This document shows, piece by piece, positions 41,376 through 51,347 of a stretch of 64,000 bases of DNA. The notes below the pieces were generated by a model. That model worked only from the letters and a program-made list of their open reading frames with translations, did not search any database and was not told the DNA's origin. Position numbers and translations under genes: made by a program. This stretch comes from Limnospira fusiformis SAG 85.79 (GTDB lineage: Bacteria > Cyanobacteriota > Cyanobacteriia > Cyanobacteriales > Microcoleaceae): the NCBI RefSeq assembly GCF_012516315.1, contig NZ_CP051185.1, forward strand, positions 6,205,363 through 6,269,362, written 5' to 3'. Every line of letters starts with the position of its first letter. Within the stretch, counting starts at the first letter, position 1.

Positions 41376-43313
41376 ATGGCTTCTTCTGATTATTCTTCGG
41401 GTTCGAGTCGATCGCATGAATCTGGTTTTTCTTCCCGTGGTAATCGTCAACCATTACGGGGCAGAATCAAGAAGCGATACAGCCAAGGCGACACTATGCG
41501 ATCGCCAGGTTCTGCTAGTGTTTACCATCCCCCAAAAAATCTAATCTCTAAACCCTCTAGCAGAGTCTCCCACAGGAGGCCAAAGCCGATTAAGTCCGCT
41601 AAATGCAGTCCGGTTCGCCTGTACTTGGTGTGGTTAATCCTACTGGCGGGAATTTTCGGGCTAGGTATTCGCATATTTCATCTGCAAATCATCGAAGGTC
41701 CTTTTCTGCAAGAAAAAGCTGAATATCAGCAACAACAGCGTTCTCTACCGTTTATTCCCCGTCGTCCCATTAGCGATCGCAATGGTACAATTCTGGCTTT
41801 TGATCAGCAGATATATACCCTGTATGCTCACCCAGTTTTGTTTAAAAGCCCGCCGGAGGAAATCGCCCAGCAACTAGCCGGAGTAGTGGTAAGGACTGAT
41901 CTAAGCAGTCCCACCACTCAGGAACTGCTGAATTTATTTAATGTAGCCCAGAGTGGTCTAAAGGTGGCGGATGGGTTATCAGAACAGGTGAGGCGCAGGA
42001 TTCTCCGATTACAGATTGATGGCTTAGAATTAGTTCCTGAGCGGCGGCGACTTTATCCCCAACAAAATTTAGCTGCTGATGTTGTCGGTTATGTAGACAA
42101 AGAAGGCCGAGGTCAAGCCGGAGTTGAGTATAGTCAGGAAAACCTGCTTAAACGTAGTATGCCTTCCCTGCTGTTCCAACGGGCGGTAAATGGCGCATGG
42201 GTTCCCTCTCAACTGGCTGGGGGTTTTATCCAAATGGATGACCTAGAATTGCGGCTAACCATTGATTCTCGTATGCAGCGCATTGTCCGCAGCACCCTAG
42301 CGGAACAGGTGGAGGCTTTTAACGCCAAACGGGGAACTGTGATTGTTATGGATGCCGAAGATGGTTCTATACTTTCGTTGGTGAATGAGCCTTCTTATGA
42401 TCCTAATCATTACTATAAGTTTGACAAGGAACTATTTAAAAATTGGGCTTTGACGGATTTATATGAACCCGGTTCTACCTTTAAGCCGATAGCAGTGGCT
42501 TTAGCTTTAGAGGCTAAGGCGATCGCACCAGATAGTTACATTAATGATGAAGGTAGCATTCAGATCGGACCTTGGACTATCTCTAATGCTGATTATAGTT
42601 CCGCAGGTGCTAGGGGCAATGTGTCGATTACCGATATCGTCAAATATTCGAGTAATATCGGCGTGGTGCGGATTGTGCAACGCCTGGACCCAAAAGTTTA
42701 TTATCAGGGTCTACAGCGTCTAGGTATGGGGAAAGTCGTTAATGTTGACTTACCCTTTGCGGCGACTGGTCTGCTGAAAAGTGCTGAAGACTTTGTGAAT
42801 GTACCGATTGAGATTGCTACCAGTTCCTTTGGTCAGGGATTGTCGATTACTCCTCTGCAATTAGCCCAAATCAATGCTACTTTAGCCAATGGTGGTAAGT
42901 TGGTAACACCCCATGTCGTACAAGGGTTGTTTAATAGCCAGGGACAGTCCTACTTGCAAACTTCCATCCCACAACCGGAGCAGGTTTTTTCCGCAGAAAC
43001 CGCCCAAACCGTTTTGGAGATGATGGAAACTGTAGTTACGGATGGGACTGGTAAAAATGCCCACATTCCCGGATATCGCATTGCTGGAAAAACCGGAACT
43101 GCTCAAAAAGCTAGTTCTACGGGTGGTTATTATCAGGGGGCTTATATTGCCAGCTTTGTTGGTATTATCCCCGTGGACAACCCTCGCTATGTAGTTGTAG
43201 CGGTAGTGGATGAACCAGAAGGGGGAAGTGGTGGATTGGTGGCTGCTCCCATTGTTAGGTCAGTAATGGAGGGGCTGATTAAAGTTGAACAGATACCCCC
43301 ATCTAAGTTTTAG
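41376..43313 (+). CDS. ftsI: Septal penicillin-binding transpeptidase FtsI (PBP3)
   Basis: A 645-aa class B PBP. A basic, Ser-rich cytoplasmic tail of about 90 residues precedes the membrane helix (VRLYLVWLILLAGIFGLGI). The PBP dimer domain and the transpeptidase follow, with SxxK (GSTFKP), SxN (YSSNIG) and KTGT (AGKTGTAQK). It cross-links septal peptidoglycan. The cyanobacterium-style long tail and the preceding FtsL-like gene support the division role over PBP2. Confidence 0.92.
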   Translation: MASSDYSSGSSRSHESGFSSRGNRQPLRGRIKKRYSQGDTMRSPGSASVYHPPKNLISKPSSRVSHRRPKPIKSAKCSPVRLYLVWLILLAGIFGLGIRIFHLQIIEGPFLQEKAEYQQQQRSLPFIPRRPISDRNGTILAFDQQIYTLYAHPVLFKSPPEEIAQQLAGVVVRTDLSSPTTQELLNLFNVAQSGLKVADGLSEQVRRRILRLQIDGLELVPERRRLYPQQNLAADVVGYVDKEGRGQAGVEYSQENLLKRSMPSLLFQRAVNGAWVPSQLAGGFIQMDDLELRLTIDSRMQRIVRSTLAEQVEAFNAKRGTVIVMDAEDGSILSLVNEPSYDPNHYYKFDKELFKNWALTDLYEPGSTFKPIAVALALEAKAIAPDSYINDEGSIQIGPWTISNADYSSAGARGNVSITDIVKYSSNIGVVRIVQRLDPKVYYQGLQRLGMGKVVNVDLPFAATGLLKSAEDFVNVPIEIATSSFGQGLSITPLQLAQINATLANGGKLVTPHVVQGLFNSQGQSYLQTSIPQPEQVFSAETAQTVLEMMETVVTDGTGKNAHIPGYRIAGKTGTAQKASSTGGYYQGAYIASFVGIIPVDNPRYVVVAVVDEPEGGSGGLVAAPIVRSVMEGLIKVEQIPPSKF

Positions 43314-43369
43314 TGGGACTTCACCAGGCTATATGATTAAATTTGAACATCCATCGACCTGATCATGTC

Positions 43370-44167
43370 ATGAAGCTAATATTTTTAGGTTCGGGTTCAG
43401 CCTTTACCGTGGGGGCTGATAACTTTCAATCTAATATGATGCTGGTAGCAGAAAATAATCGGAAACTGTTGATTGACTGTGGGAGTGATCTGCGACATTC
43501 TCTGTATCAGTTGGGATGGTCTTATCGAGATGTTACTGATATTTATATTAGCCATATTCATGCTGACCATACGGGAGGCTTGGAATATATGGGGTTTACG
43601 ACTAAATTTGACCCTAATTGCTCACGCCCTAAACTTTACCTGAGCCAAGAACTGGTTGACCTGGTATGGAATAATTGTCTGGCGGGAAGTATGACTTCTA
43701 TTGAAGATGATTTGGCTACATTAGAAACCTATTTTGATATTGAACCGATTTCTCCGGGGTCTGGTTTTACTTGGGAAGGGGTTGATTTTACTTTGGTTCC
43801 TACTATTCATATTCAAGACAAATATCAGGATGTTCCTAGTTATGGTCTGAGTTTCTCCGTGGGGGGAGTTGAGGTGTTTTTGACTACGGATACTAAGTAT
43901 TGTCCGCAAAAATTGCAGGGTTTTTATGAAAGTGCTAATCTGATTTTTCATGATTGCAATACGGCTCCAGTTACTGGGGGTGTTCATGCTCACTATCAGG
44001 AACTTATCACCCTACCCGACAAGATTAAAAATAAAATTTGGCTGTATCACTACCCGCCAGGTTCGCTGCCTAATCCTCAACAGGATGGCTTTCAAGGGTT
44101 TATTAAACGGGGGCAAACTTTTGTTTTTGAAGATGGTAAATTTTTGGTAGAAATGCCAACTAAATAA
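43370..44167 (+). CDS. Metallo-beta-lactamase-fold hydrolase
   Basis: A 265-aa MBL-fold protein from ATG 43370 (MKLIFLGSGSAFTVG); an upstream TTG is less likely. The metal motif is SHIHADHTGG, and LIFHDCNTAP and GVHAHYQEL supply further ligands. It resembles RNase Z-like or phosphodiesterase-type MBL enzymes, but the substrate is unknown. It lies 56 bases after ftsI. Confidence 0.8.
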   Translation: MKLIFLGSGSAFTVGADNFQSNMMLVAENNRKLLIDCGSDLRHSLYQLGWSYRDVTDIYISHIHADHTGGLEYMGFTTKFDPNCSRPKLYLSQELVDLVWNNCLAGSMTSIEDDLATLETYFDIEPISPGSGFTWEGVDFTLVPTIHIQDKYQDVPSYGLSFSVGGVEVFLTTDTKYCPQKLQGFYESANLIFHDCNTAPVTGGVHAHYQELITLPDKIKNKIWLYHYPPGSLPNPQQDGFQGFIKRGQTFVFEDGKFLVEMPTK

Positions 44168-44314
44168 TGGGGGTAATGGGTGATAGATAATGGGTAGCAC
44201 ACCGCCGCCCCTGGTCTGGGGTGGATGGTGTCCATGGCCCTAGGCTTTTTTCGGCAATTGCTGAAATTCCAGAAAAGAATCGATATACTCGTTGGAAGCG
44301 TCGAATTTAACAGC

Positions 44315-46009
44315 ATGAAACATAACCCCAACCCCACTTCGGAGTTCTCGGAGTCGGCGGAGGAAATTCCTAATCAATTTGATATCATTGTGGTGGGAAG
44401 TGGTGCGGCTGGACTCTATGCCAGTCTTTGCATTCCGCCTCATTTGCGCGTCGGTTTAGTTACTAAAGATAGCCTGGGAAGTGGCTCTAGTCCCTGGGCT
44501 CAGGGTGGCATTGCGGCGGCTATTTATCCCCCAGATACGCCAGAATTACACCTGGAGGATACTTTACAGGCGGGGGCGGGATTATGCGATCGCCAAGCTG
44601 TACAGTTTTTGGTAGACCATGCGGCGGAGGCGATCGAGTTTTTAGTGAATTTGGGTGTGGACTTTGACCGCACTGGAGAAAAATTAGCCACTACCCTAGA
44701 AGCCGCCCACTCTTATCCCAGGGTTCTCCACTCCCGCGACACTACGGGAAGGGCGATCGTTGATGTCCTCATGGCTACGGTATTGAAACGCCCTAATATT
44801 CAGGTGGTTTCTGGGGCGATCGCTTTAAGTATATGGCAAAATCCTCAAACTGGGCGTTGTCAGGGTGTTAGTGTCCTGTATCAAAGTCAAATTCGCTGGC
44901 TACAAGCTAAGGCTGTCGTATTAGCCACTGGTGGCGGCGGTCAAGTTTTCGCCAAAACTACTAACCCTGAAGTTAGCACCGGAGATGGCATTGCGATCGC
45001 ATGGCGAGGGGGGGCTGCGGTCCGAGATTTAGAATTTTTCCAATTTCACCCCACAGCCTTAATGAAACCCGGCGCACCCCATTTTTTAATCAGTGAAGCT
45101 GTGCGAGGAGAAGGGGCTCATTTAATCGATCGCCAAGGGCGGCGTTTTGCCTTTGACTATCACCCAGCCGGGGAATTAGCCCCTAGAGATGTCGTGAGTC
45201 GCGCCATTTTTATGCACCTACAAAAAACCTCAGATCACCCCGCTGAGGATAATGTGTATTTGGATATGCGACCCATACCACCAGATCAAATTCGCCATCG
45301 TTTTCCGAATATTATTAACGTCTGTCAACATTGGGGCATTGATGTCTTTAATGAACCTATGCCTGTGGCTCCTGCTGCCCATTATTGGATGGGAGGTATT
45401 ACCTGTGATTTAATGAATCGCACCTCTATGCCAGGGTTATATGCCATTGGAGAAACTGCCAGCACCGGAGTTCACGGCGCTAACCGTTTGGCTAGTAATT
45501 CCCTATTGGAGTGTTTGGTTTTTGCTTCTCAATTATCCAAAATTGAAATGGATTTGACTGACCATAAATATATCGATTATACACCTTCCATGATATTGGT
45601 GCAAGGTAAATCTGATTATGCTCAAGAATTAGAGAAAATGGAGGAAATTCGCCACAGTTTGGCGGCTTTGATGTGGGAAAGTGCCGGAATTTGTCGGACC
45701 CAAACCGTCCTAGAAGCAGCTATCCCCATTGTTTTAAATTGGCGCAAGGAGTTGCAAAAATTACAAATCAGTAAATATTTGCTGACCATGAATCCTCGGC
45801 AAAATATGCAGTTATTATCTCCTGAATCGGGCAAAACTTTGAAAGCGTTGGCGGAAACTTTCAACCTGTTAGATATCGGATATTTGATTCTGCGAAGTGC
45901 CACTTTTCGCAAGGAAAGCCGAGGGGGACATTACCGCCTAGATTACCCAGAAACTAGCCCAGATTGGCAAATTCATACTGTGAATCGGGTTAATCTACCG
46001 ACGAAATGA
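44315..46009 (+). CDS. nadB: L-aspartate oxidase
   Basis: A 564-aa flavoenzyme from ATG 44315 (MKHNPNPTSEFSES); the 30 codons upstream are less conserved-looking. The FAD motif is IIVVGSGAAGLYAS, and SPWAQGGIAAA, HSRDTTGRAI, FQFHPTAL and GVHGANRLASNSLLE are NadB signatures. It makes iminoaspartate for NAD synthesis. Length and domain order fit a full enzyme. Confidence 0.94.
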   Translation: MKHNPNPTSEFSESAEEIPNQFDIIVVGSGAAGLYASLCIPPHLRVGLVTKDSLGSGSSPWAQGGIAAAIYPPDTPELHLEDTLQAGAGLCDRQAVQFLVDHAAEAIEFLVNLGVDFDRTGEKLATTLEAAHSYPRVLHSRDTTGRAIVDVLMATVLKRPNIQVVSGAIALSIWQNPQTGRCQGVSVLYQSQIRWLQAKAVVLATGGGGQVFAKTTNPEVSTGDGIAIAWRGGAAVRDLEFFQFHPTALMKPGAPHFLISEAVRGEGAHLIDRQGRRFAFDYHPAGELAPRDVVSRAIFMHLQKTSDHPAEDNVYLDMRPIPPDQIRHRFPNIINVCQHWGIDVFNEPMPVAPAAHYWMGGITCDLMNRTSMPGLYAIGETASTGVHGANRLASNSLLECLVFASQLSKIEMDLTDHKYIDYTPSMILVQGKSDYAQELEKMEEIRHSLAALMWESAGICRTQTVLEAAIPIVLNWRKELQKLQISKYLLTMNPRQNMQLLSPESGKTLKALAETFNLLDIGYLILRSATFRKESRGGHYRLDYPETSPDWQIHTVNRVNLPTK

Positions 46010-46077
46010 TTAACCAGGATTAGCCATCCCATTAGTAGGAGAGGGTTAATCCATGGCGATACTCATTTAGGAGTCGA

Positions 46078-46347
46078 TTAATCTTGGGCGGTCACATTCT
46101 CATAAACCCCCTTATCTCGCTTGACTAGCTTGGTAAACCCCGCATTTCTGTAATCAGCATTAGAAGTGGGAATAGACAGCATGGGTGAACTCAAGAGGCG
46201 ACGGACGGGTGCATCTTCTGGGGTATCCCCCACTTCACAACCCGCTAACTGACAAACCTCGCCCCAGGTTTTCACCTCCCGATTGATACTGTGCATCACC
46301 TCAATCTTGCGGTTATTGCTAGGACACAAATAATCGTAGATTGGCAT
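46078..46347 (-). CDS. FmdB-like small protein with a degenerate zinc ribbon
   Basis: An 89-aa protein from ATG 46347 (MPIYDYLCPSNNRKIEVMH). The MPIYDYLC start is that of FmdB-type regulatory zinc ribbons, but only single cysteines remain (C8, and C31/C36 in VCQLAGC), so the classical CxxC pairs are missing. It may bind metal differently or not at all. Cyanobacterial versions of this kind are common but uncharacterised. Confidence 0.7.
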   Translation of the reverse strand: MPIYDYLCPSNNRKIEVMHSINREVKTWGEVCQLAGCEVGDTPEDAPVRRLLSSPMLSIPTSNADYRNAGFTKLVKRDKGVYENVTAQD

Positions 46348-46556
46348 AGCAGTTTTCTCAAACAGATAAAGAAGCCCTATATTCATTTTTACCATAAAAA
46401 CTTAAAATTTACATAAAATTTGAACGACACGGCCCTATTGATGATAATCTATGTCGTAGCGATGAAGCCCCACCGGGGTTAGGGATGATTTACGGACTCT
46501 GGTGGGTCTCAACCCTGGTCTGGTTGTCTGAGATCTAGTTTTAAGGAGAAATTTAG

Positions 46557-47168
46557 ATGAGTGATTTTAAGCCTACCCCGGAGACGGATTTAACCACTAC
46601 TCAATTATTAGACCGATATCACATTAATGATACTAGCCTCCTCAAAACCTGGGCAACACTGCACGGATTAAATGGCAATCGTAGCACCTATTCCCCTCAA
46701 GAAATCGATTTGCTGGATCATGTTCATCATCACCTTCATAATTTGGGGATGACTATTGATGAATATCAAAATCTACTTAACCGCCGTCCTTATCGTACTA
46801 ATTATCAGCCTCCACAACCTGTTAATAATTCCTCTCATTCCCCCAATTCCTCGGCGGAAACTACCCCGACATCTGATGATGAAATGGTGGATGGTGCGGC
46901 GGCTACCGTTGACCTGTTAATGGCTCAATATTCCGAGGCGATCGAATGTGTCGGAGAACGCATTGCCGAACACTTTATTGATGAATTAGATGCCTCGGTT
47001 ATGCGACATTTGGCGAAAAAAGTCCAGGAACGTCAGGCGATGAAATCTGGTCAGCCTAATCGTTTTTTGCGGACTATTCAATCGGTTTTAAAGCCTAGCA
47101 ATAATCCCAGGTTGACTGATGCTAAATCGGAACCCTGGGAAATGGAAAGTAATCATCGTTTGGGATAA
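46557..47168 (+). CDS. Hypothetical protein with MerR-like N-terminal helix-turn-helix
   Basis: A 203-aa protein. The first about 80 residues (TTQLLDRYHINDTSLLKTW, TYSPQEIDLLDHVHHHL) look like a MerR/plasmid-type DNA-binding fold. A low-complexity Pro/Ser/Asn linker and a helical C-terminus (EAIECVGERIAEHFIDEL) follow. SD-like AAGGAG lies before the start (about 46543-46548). Possibly a DNA-binding protein; function unknown. Confidence 0.6.
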   Translation: MSDFKPTPETDLTTTQLLDRYHINDTSLLKTWATLHGLNGNRSTYSPQEIDLLDHVHHHLHNLGMTIDEYQNLLNRRPYRTNYQPPQPVNNSSHSPNSSAETTPTSDDEMVDGAAATVDLLMAQYSEAIECVGERIAEHFIDELDASVMRHLAKKVQERQAMKSGQPNRFLRTIQSVLKPSNNPRLTDAKSEPWEMESNHRLG

Positions 47169-47193
47169 GTTATGATTAATCAGGCTGATATCC

Positions 47194-47655
47194 CTAAAAA
47201 CGTCGATGGGGAATTGGCACTGTAGACCATCGATTTGTCTGATTTTCTAAACGTGCTAATCTCCAGATTCTACCTTGGGCTTGTCTTTGTAGGTAAATCT
47301 GAAATCGGTTCTGCTGTTCCCGCCACCAGCGATCGCTAAATTTAACACTCAGGTTATAGGTTCCCTCAACTTTAAATCCTTGGAGGTTGTTAATCATTAT
47401 TGGTTCCATATTCGAGATGGCTACCCGTGTGATTTTAAATGATTGGGGAGACCTGGCAAAATCTGATTGTAGCTTGAGTTGTTGATGGATTTCTTTAATC
47501 TGTATGGTTAGGGCTTGTTGAATTAAGGTGGGTGTTGGTGTTATTCCCACCGGAGAACATCCCCATAACGTCAATGCTAATAAAGGTATAATTACAGTGA
47601 TTATAGGTAATTTCCTGGTAGGGGTAAATTTTCTAACCCACAGGCGATCGCTCAT
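47194..47655 (-). CDS. Predicted lipoprotein
   Basis: A 153-aa protein with a basic start, a hydrophobic segment (LPIITVIIPLLALTLWGC) and a lipobox Cys. The mature part is beta-rich with FKVEGTYNLSVKFSDRWWRE and RIWRLARLEN, resembling ARC6/IMS- or NTF2-like calcium-free folds. It is probably anchored in the cell envelope. No known partner; it is divergent to the EndoU gene. Confidence 0.6.
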   Translation of the reverse strand: MSDRLWVRKFTPTRKLPIITVIIPLLALTLWGCSPVGITPTPTLIQQALTIQIKEIHQQLKLQSDFARSPQSFKITRVAISNMEPIMINNLQGFKVEGTYNLSVKFSDRWWREQQNRFQIYLQRQAQGRIWRLARLENQTNRWSTVPIPHRRF

Positions 47656-47776
47656 TTTAGCCCAAAATTTCTCAATACTGTTTACAGACTGGGATCTGCT
47701 CCCATCATCTTACCCTGGAAAATTGCCTAAAATTATGTTATCATATAACAGTGATCATCACCATACCATCCATAAA

Positions 47777-48367
47777 ATGAAAACCACAACCCCTAGGCGG
47801 AAGGTCGCCAAATTAATCAACATTTTAGGGCTATTTATGGCAACAGTGGCTATATTGGTGTTTGCTGCTAGTGAACCCGGAAAAGCGAGTAACTGTTTAA
47901 ATTCCAGCCATTGGGTAGCCGCCTATAATAACCGACAAGTTAATCATACACATATTTTTTGTGGGGAGCTGAATCAACGGGGGAGACTGGTAGGATTTCA
48001 TTCGCGTCCTGGGGGAAGAAATCCCTCCACTGTTGCCAGATTTAACATTACCCAACCCGCCAATAGTCAGGGTATTTACGCAGGAGAATGGACTTATCAA
48101 GGGTCATCTCAAGCCACCAAATTTTCGACTATGTTTCCCGATCGCTGTACTCCCACACAGGTAATTAACTCCATTGCTCACGCCGCCGACAATAGGATAT
48201 CATGTCCTTCTAACGCTCCTAATTGGGCTTGGTGTGGCTATAATAGCCCTAGCGGCGGAGATAATCGGTTTTGTCAGGCTAATGATGGCAGCCAATACGT
48301 CGTCGTTGGGGCTACTAATTCAGATGGTAAAATTAACACAGGATTTCCTTTAAGGTTGTCAAGATGA
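47777..48367 (+). CDS. Secreted EndoU-type nuclease
   Basis: A 196-aa protein from ATG 47777 (MKTTTPRRKVAKL) with a signal peptide (INILGLFMATVAILVFA). The mature domain carries the bacterial EndoU pattern: NHTHIFCGELNQRGRLVGFHSRP, with the His-rich catalytic segment, and later GEWTYQGS and KFSTMFPD. EndoU toxins are Mn-independent RNases used in interbacterial competition. The gene overlaps the next one by four bases (ATGA), and that gene is the probable immunity protein. Confidence 0.8.
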   Translation: MKTTTPRRKVAKLINILGLFMATVAILVFAASEPGKASNCLNSSHWVAAYNNRQVNHTHIFCGELNQRGRLVGFHSRPGGRNPSTVARFNITQPANSQGIYAGEWTYQGSSQATKFSTMFPDRCTPTQVINSIAHAADNRISCPSNAPNWAWCGYNSPSGGDNRFCQANDGSQYVVVGATNSDGKINTGFPLRLSR

Positions 48368-48678
48368 GTATGGAAACTAATTGGGACTGGTCAGAGTGGA
48401 AACAACAAAGTAACGCCCACCGCCTGGTAGTGGAATTTTTAACTTTGGATGTTCAAGATAACTGCGAATATGTTAGGCATATCTGCAATCAAATTGCGGC
48501 GTTAGAAAATGGCGAAATGGCTGATTGTATCTGTTCTGGTAATGCTTATTATGTGAGTTTGTCCCCCCAAAATGTGACCATTGAGAATTTGATTATAGAT
48601 GATGAACCCATCGAAACTATCTCTCTCAATGAGTTTAAACAGGCTATTTTATGCTGGCAAGAAAAACTTGAAAGTTAG
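48364..48678 (+). CDS. Probable immunity protein for the EndoU nuclease
   Basis: A 104-aa acidic protein (begins MSMETNWDWSEWKQQSNAH) coupled by overlap to the EndoU gene. The small acidic protein directly after a toxin is the usual immunity layout; I do not recognise the family. Its stop overlaps the convergent glutathionylspermidine-synthase-like gene by four bases. Confidence 0.6.
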   Translation: MSMETNWDWSEWKQQSNAHRLVVEFLTLDVQDNCEYVRHICNQIAALENGEMADCICSGNAYYVSLSPQNVTIENLIIDDEPIETISLNEFKQAILCWQEKLES

Positions 48679-49808
48679 ATGAAATAATGGGGGATAAACT
48701 GGCTAGTATTCTGGGTGATGGGGGTACGATCTTCTCGAATACCAATCCCGGCTGCTTCCCCACCGATAACCCAAGAACCCAGCACCGGATAACAACCTTG
48801 AAATTCTGGGAGGGGAAAGTAGGCTTGATAAATCACGGGTACATCTTGATATATCCCTGGGGTTTGATAAGTGCGATCGCCATAATAAATGCTAATATTA
48901 GCACCCTCTCGGGAGAAAATAGGTTTACTGATGTAGGGATGTCGCAGGGGGCTAGAATCGAAATAAGCAGGTAATAAATTAGGGTGATCTGGAAATAATT
49001 CCCAGAGAATTGGTAAAATCGCCTTATTGCTGAGAATCATTTTCCAGGGTGGTTCTAGCAATTGCATCGGTTCATTCAGCAGAAACTGGCTAAATTCATC
49101 ATCAACTATCCACTCCCAAGGGTAGAGTTTAAACATTAACTTAATTGGCTTATATTCCCAATCACAAAAACACATCCTATGAGAATCCCAACCCACTTCA
49201 TCTATATATAGATGTTTGGTTTCAAAACCTGCTTGCATCGCCAAATCTCTTAAATATTCAACAGTCCCCAAGTCTTCCTCTGTATCCCGTTCGCAGGTGA
49301 AATGTAGATACTTTCCTTGTGGGGGTGAATTTTCGTAAATTGTCTGGAATTGGGCTAGTAATTTTTCATGAATTGAGTTAAACTGATCAGCATCAGGAAA
49401 AACCTCTTCTAACCACATCCATTGTACCACACTGGCTTCTAACAAAGCCGTCGGAGTATCGGCATTATATTCCAGTAATTTGGGGGGGTTAACGCCATCA
49501 TAAGCCAAGTCAAACCGACCATATAAACTCAGGTCTTCCCGCGTCCAAGACCGACAACATAGTTCAAAAAAATCTGGGTCGATTGACAGTTGCTGATAAC
49601 GTTGTTCCGACACAATACAATCAACGGCTTCTAAGCAGAGTTCGTGTAGTTCCTGGGTAGCCGCTTCTATTTCGTCAATTTGTTCGCTGGTAAATTGATA
49701 ACAAACCCTTTCGTTCCAATACAATCCATCTAGTTCGTAGAAATGAAATCCCACCTCGTCGCATTTGTCTTGCCAGTCAGAACGAGGTGTGATTGAAATA
49801 CGCTGCAT
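48675..49808 (-). CDS. Glutathionylspermidine synthase-family ATP-grasp protein
   Basis: A 377-aa protein from ATG 49808 (MQRISITPRSDWQDKCDEVG). FDLAYDGVNPPKLLEYNADTPT, LHFTCERDTEEDLGTVEYL and EPPWKMILSNKAILPILWELFP are family hallmarks (C-terminal amidoligase half of Gss). It ligates an amine to a carboxyl group using ATP; in cyanobacteria the true substrate is unclear. It lacks the amidase half present in E. coli Gss. Confidence 0.88.
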   Translation of the reverse strand: MQRISITPRSDWQDKCDEVGFHFYELDGLYWNERVCYQFTSEQIDEIEAATQELHELCLEAVDCIVSEQRYQQLSIDPDFFELCCRSWTREDLSLYGRFDLAYDGVNPPKLLEYNADTPTALLEASVVQWMWLEEVFPDADQFNSIHEKLLAQFQTIYENSPPQGKYLHFTCERDTEEDLGTVEYLRDLAMQAGFETKHLYIDEVGWDSHRMCFCDWEYKPIKLMFKLYPWEWIVDDEFSQFLLNEPMQLLEPPWKMILSNKAILPILWELFPDHPNLLPAYFDSSPLRHPYISKPIFSREGANISIYYGDRTYQTPGIYQDVPVIYQAYFPLPEFQGCYPVLGSWVIGGEAAGIGIREDRTPITQNTSQFIPHYFI

Positions 49809-49907
49809 TTTTGAACTTACCATAGTCTGATTACTAGAATATGCTATCAGAGGGGGTTTGTCAAGGGGAAAATCTTAAAAAAACCTTAAATTCCTCAGCC
49901 TTGATGG

Positions 49908-51344
49908 TTATCGCTTTTTCAAGTAGTTATTATACCACTCAAGTAACCCACCATTGATAGAACCGACCACACCACCGACTAGCAGGAAGACGAAAAGACT
50001 CCAAAATAAGGCAGAAATTCCGGGATTTAAGATATATTGATTTTGGTCATCTTTCACCAGGAAACCTTGTTCAATATGACCGGAAACCGCCGAAGCGACA
50101 ATACCTCCCGCACCCAGTCCAGCCCCGAGAATTTGGATGGTGTGTTCTAAGGAGCGATCGCATTCTGTTTGTTCAATTTCTACTAATCCGCGAATGGTGT
50201 TAATCAGTTCTGAAAACAAGTCTTGTCCGGGGATTAAATACTCTAAATCGACTTCTATTTGTTCGATAAATGTACTTCTGGCTTTGGCTTGAAACTCATG
50301 CAAAAAAGGCAAGTCATCTTCAGGTAAGGCGATATCTTCCAGTTCTTTCACACAGGTTTGATAGTTTTTTAAGTTGGTTTCAATGGTGTTTAAGTGGAGT
50401 TTAATCTCTTGAATATGGTTGAAATATTTAAAGGATAGTCGGGGTAGTTTGGTTAATTCCTGCTTTAAAATCTCTAGTTTTGGCGGGGTGGGTTCTGGTA
50501 ATTCCTCAAGGATTTTGAGATGGGGGGATAATTGTTGATAGAGTTGTTTCGCCTGTTGATTACACCAACGGGACTGGCGATAAGCATAGAGGATTTTATG
50601 GCGACAACATAATAGATGAATCAAGGGTTCATAATATACCCCTTGGCTTTCTAACTGTTGAGTTTCCGGGGAATTATTCAACCAGATTAATAGATGATTG
50701 GTAGGGGTTTGATATTCAAAAATCGGACTCCCGAATAACTGACCCTCACTGGGGGGATGTTTTAATAAAAGTTCGGCTTCTGGGGTGGGAAATAATCCCC
50801 GAATACAAGCATTGAGGAAATGGCGATCGCTTTTATTTTCCGCCGCCATGGGTTCAGCCCAAAACAGGAGAGTTTGTCCCAAATCAGATTGGATAAAATC
50901 GGGATTTAAGCAATTGTGGGGATTGATAAATGTCTGCAATTCCGAGACTTTCACAACTGCTTCCGGTCGATAAAAAGTAATATCAACGGCGTAGGTATCA
51001 TGAATTTGCAGCGGATACACTCCCCCCTGAATTTGAGGATAATTAGCATCCGGTTTCCCATAGAAATATAAAAAGGTATCTGGGTCAGGTTTCAACAGTG
51101 GGATATGGTCCGAGTTATTATCCGTTGACGCAAAATCAATTTTCCCGTCAGGTTTCTGGATTTGTTTAATCAAGTCTTTTAACTGAGGAGAACCCAATTT
51201 AATTCCCAATTCCCGGCATTTTTCCCACAGATGGTCTGATGTTTCAATGGGTTCATCTCCCGACTGCAAAATGTTTCGCAGTTGAAAGGCGATTAAGGTT
51301 AGCTTCGGGTTTTTCACAGTCTCTAACTGAGTATCGGCGACCAT
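49908..51344 (-). CDS. Hypothetical membrane-anchored protein
   Basis: A 478-aa protein with a large cytoplasmic helical region and two membrane segments near the C-terminus (ILGAGLGAGGIVASAVSG and ALFWSLFVFLLVGGVVGSI). A coiled-coil-like stretch (LEILKQELTKLPRLSF, HIQEIKLHLNTIETNLKNY) precedes them. It lies three bases after the 124-aa gene, so the two form an operon. I recognise no family. Confidence 0.6.
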   Translation of the reverse strand: MVADTQLETVKNPKLTLIAFQLRNILQSGDEPIETSDHLWEKCRELGIKLGSPQLKDLIKQIQKPDGKIDFASTDNNSDHIPLLKPDPDTFLYFYGKPDANYPQIQGGVYPLQIHDTYAVDITFYRPEAVVKVSELQTFINPHNCLNPDFIQSDLGQTLLFWAEPMAAENKSDRHFLNACIRGLFPTPEAELLLKHPPSEGQLFGSPIFEYQTPTNHLLIWLNNSPETQQLESQGVYYEPLIHLLCCRHKILYAYRQSRWCNQQAKQLYQQLSPHLKILEELPEPTPPKLEILKQELTKLPRLSFKYFNHIQEIKLHLNTIETNLKNYQTCVKELEDIALPEDDLPFLHEFQAKARSTFIEQIEVDLEYLIPGQDLFSELINTIRGLVEIEQTECDRSLEHTIQILGAGLGAGGIVASAVSGHIEQGFLVKDDQNQYILNPGISALFWSLFVFLLVGGVVGSINGGLLEWYNNYLKKR

Positions 51345-51347
51345 CTA

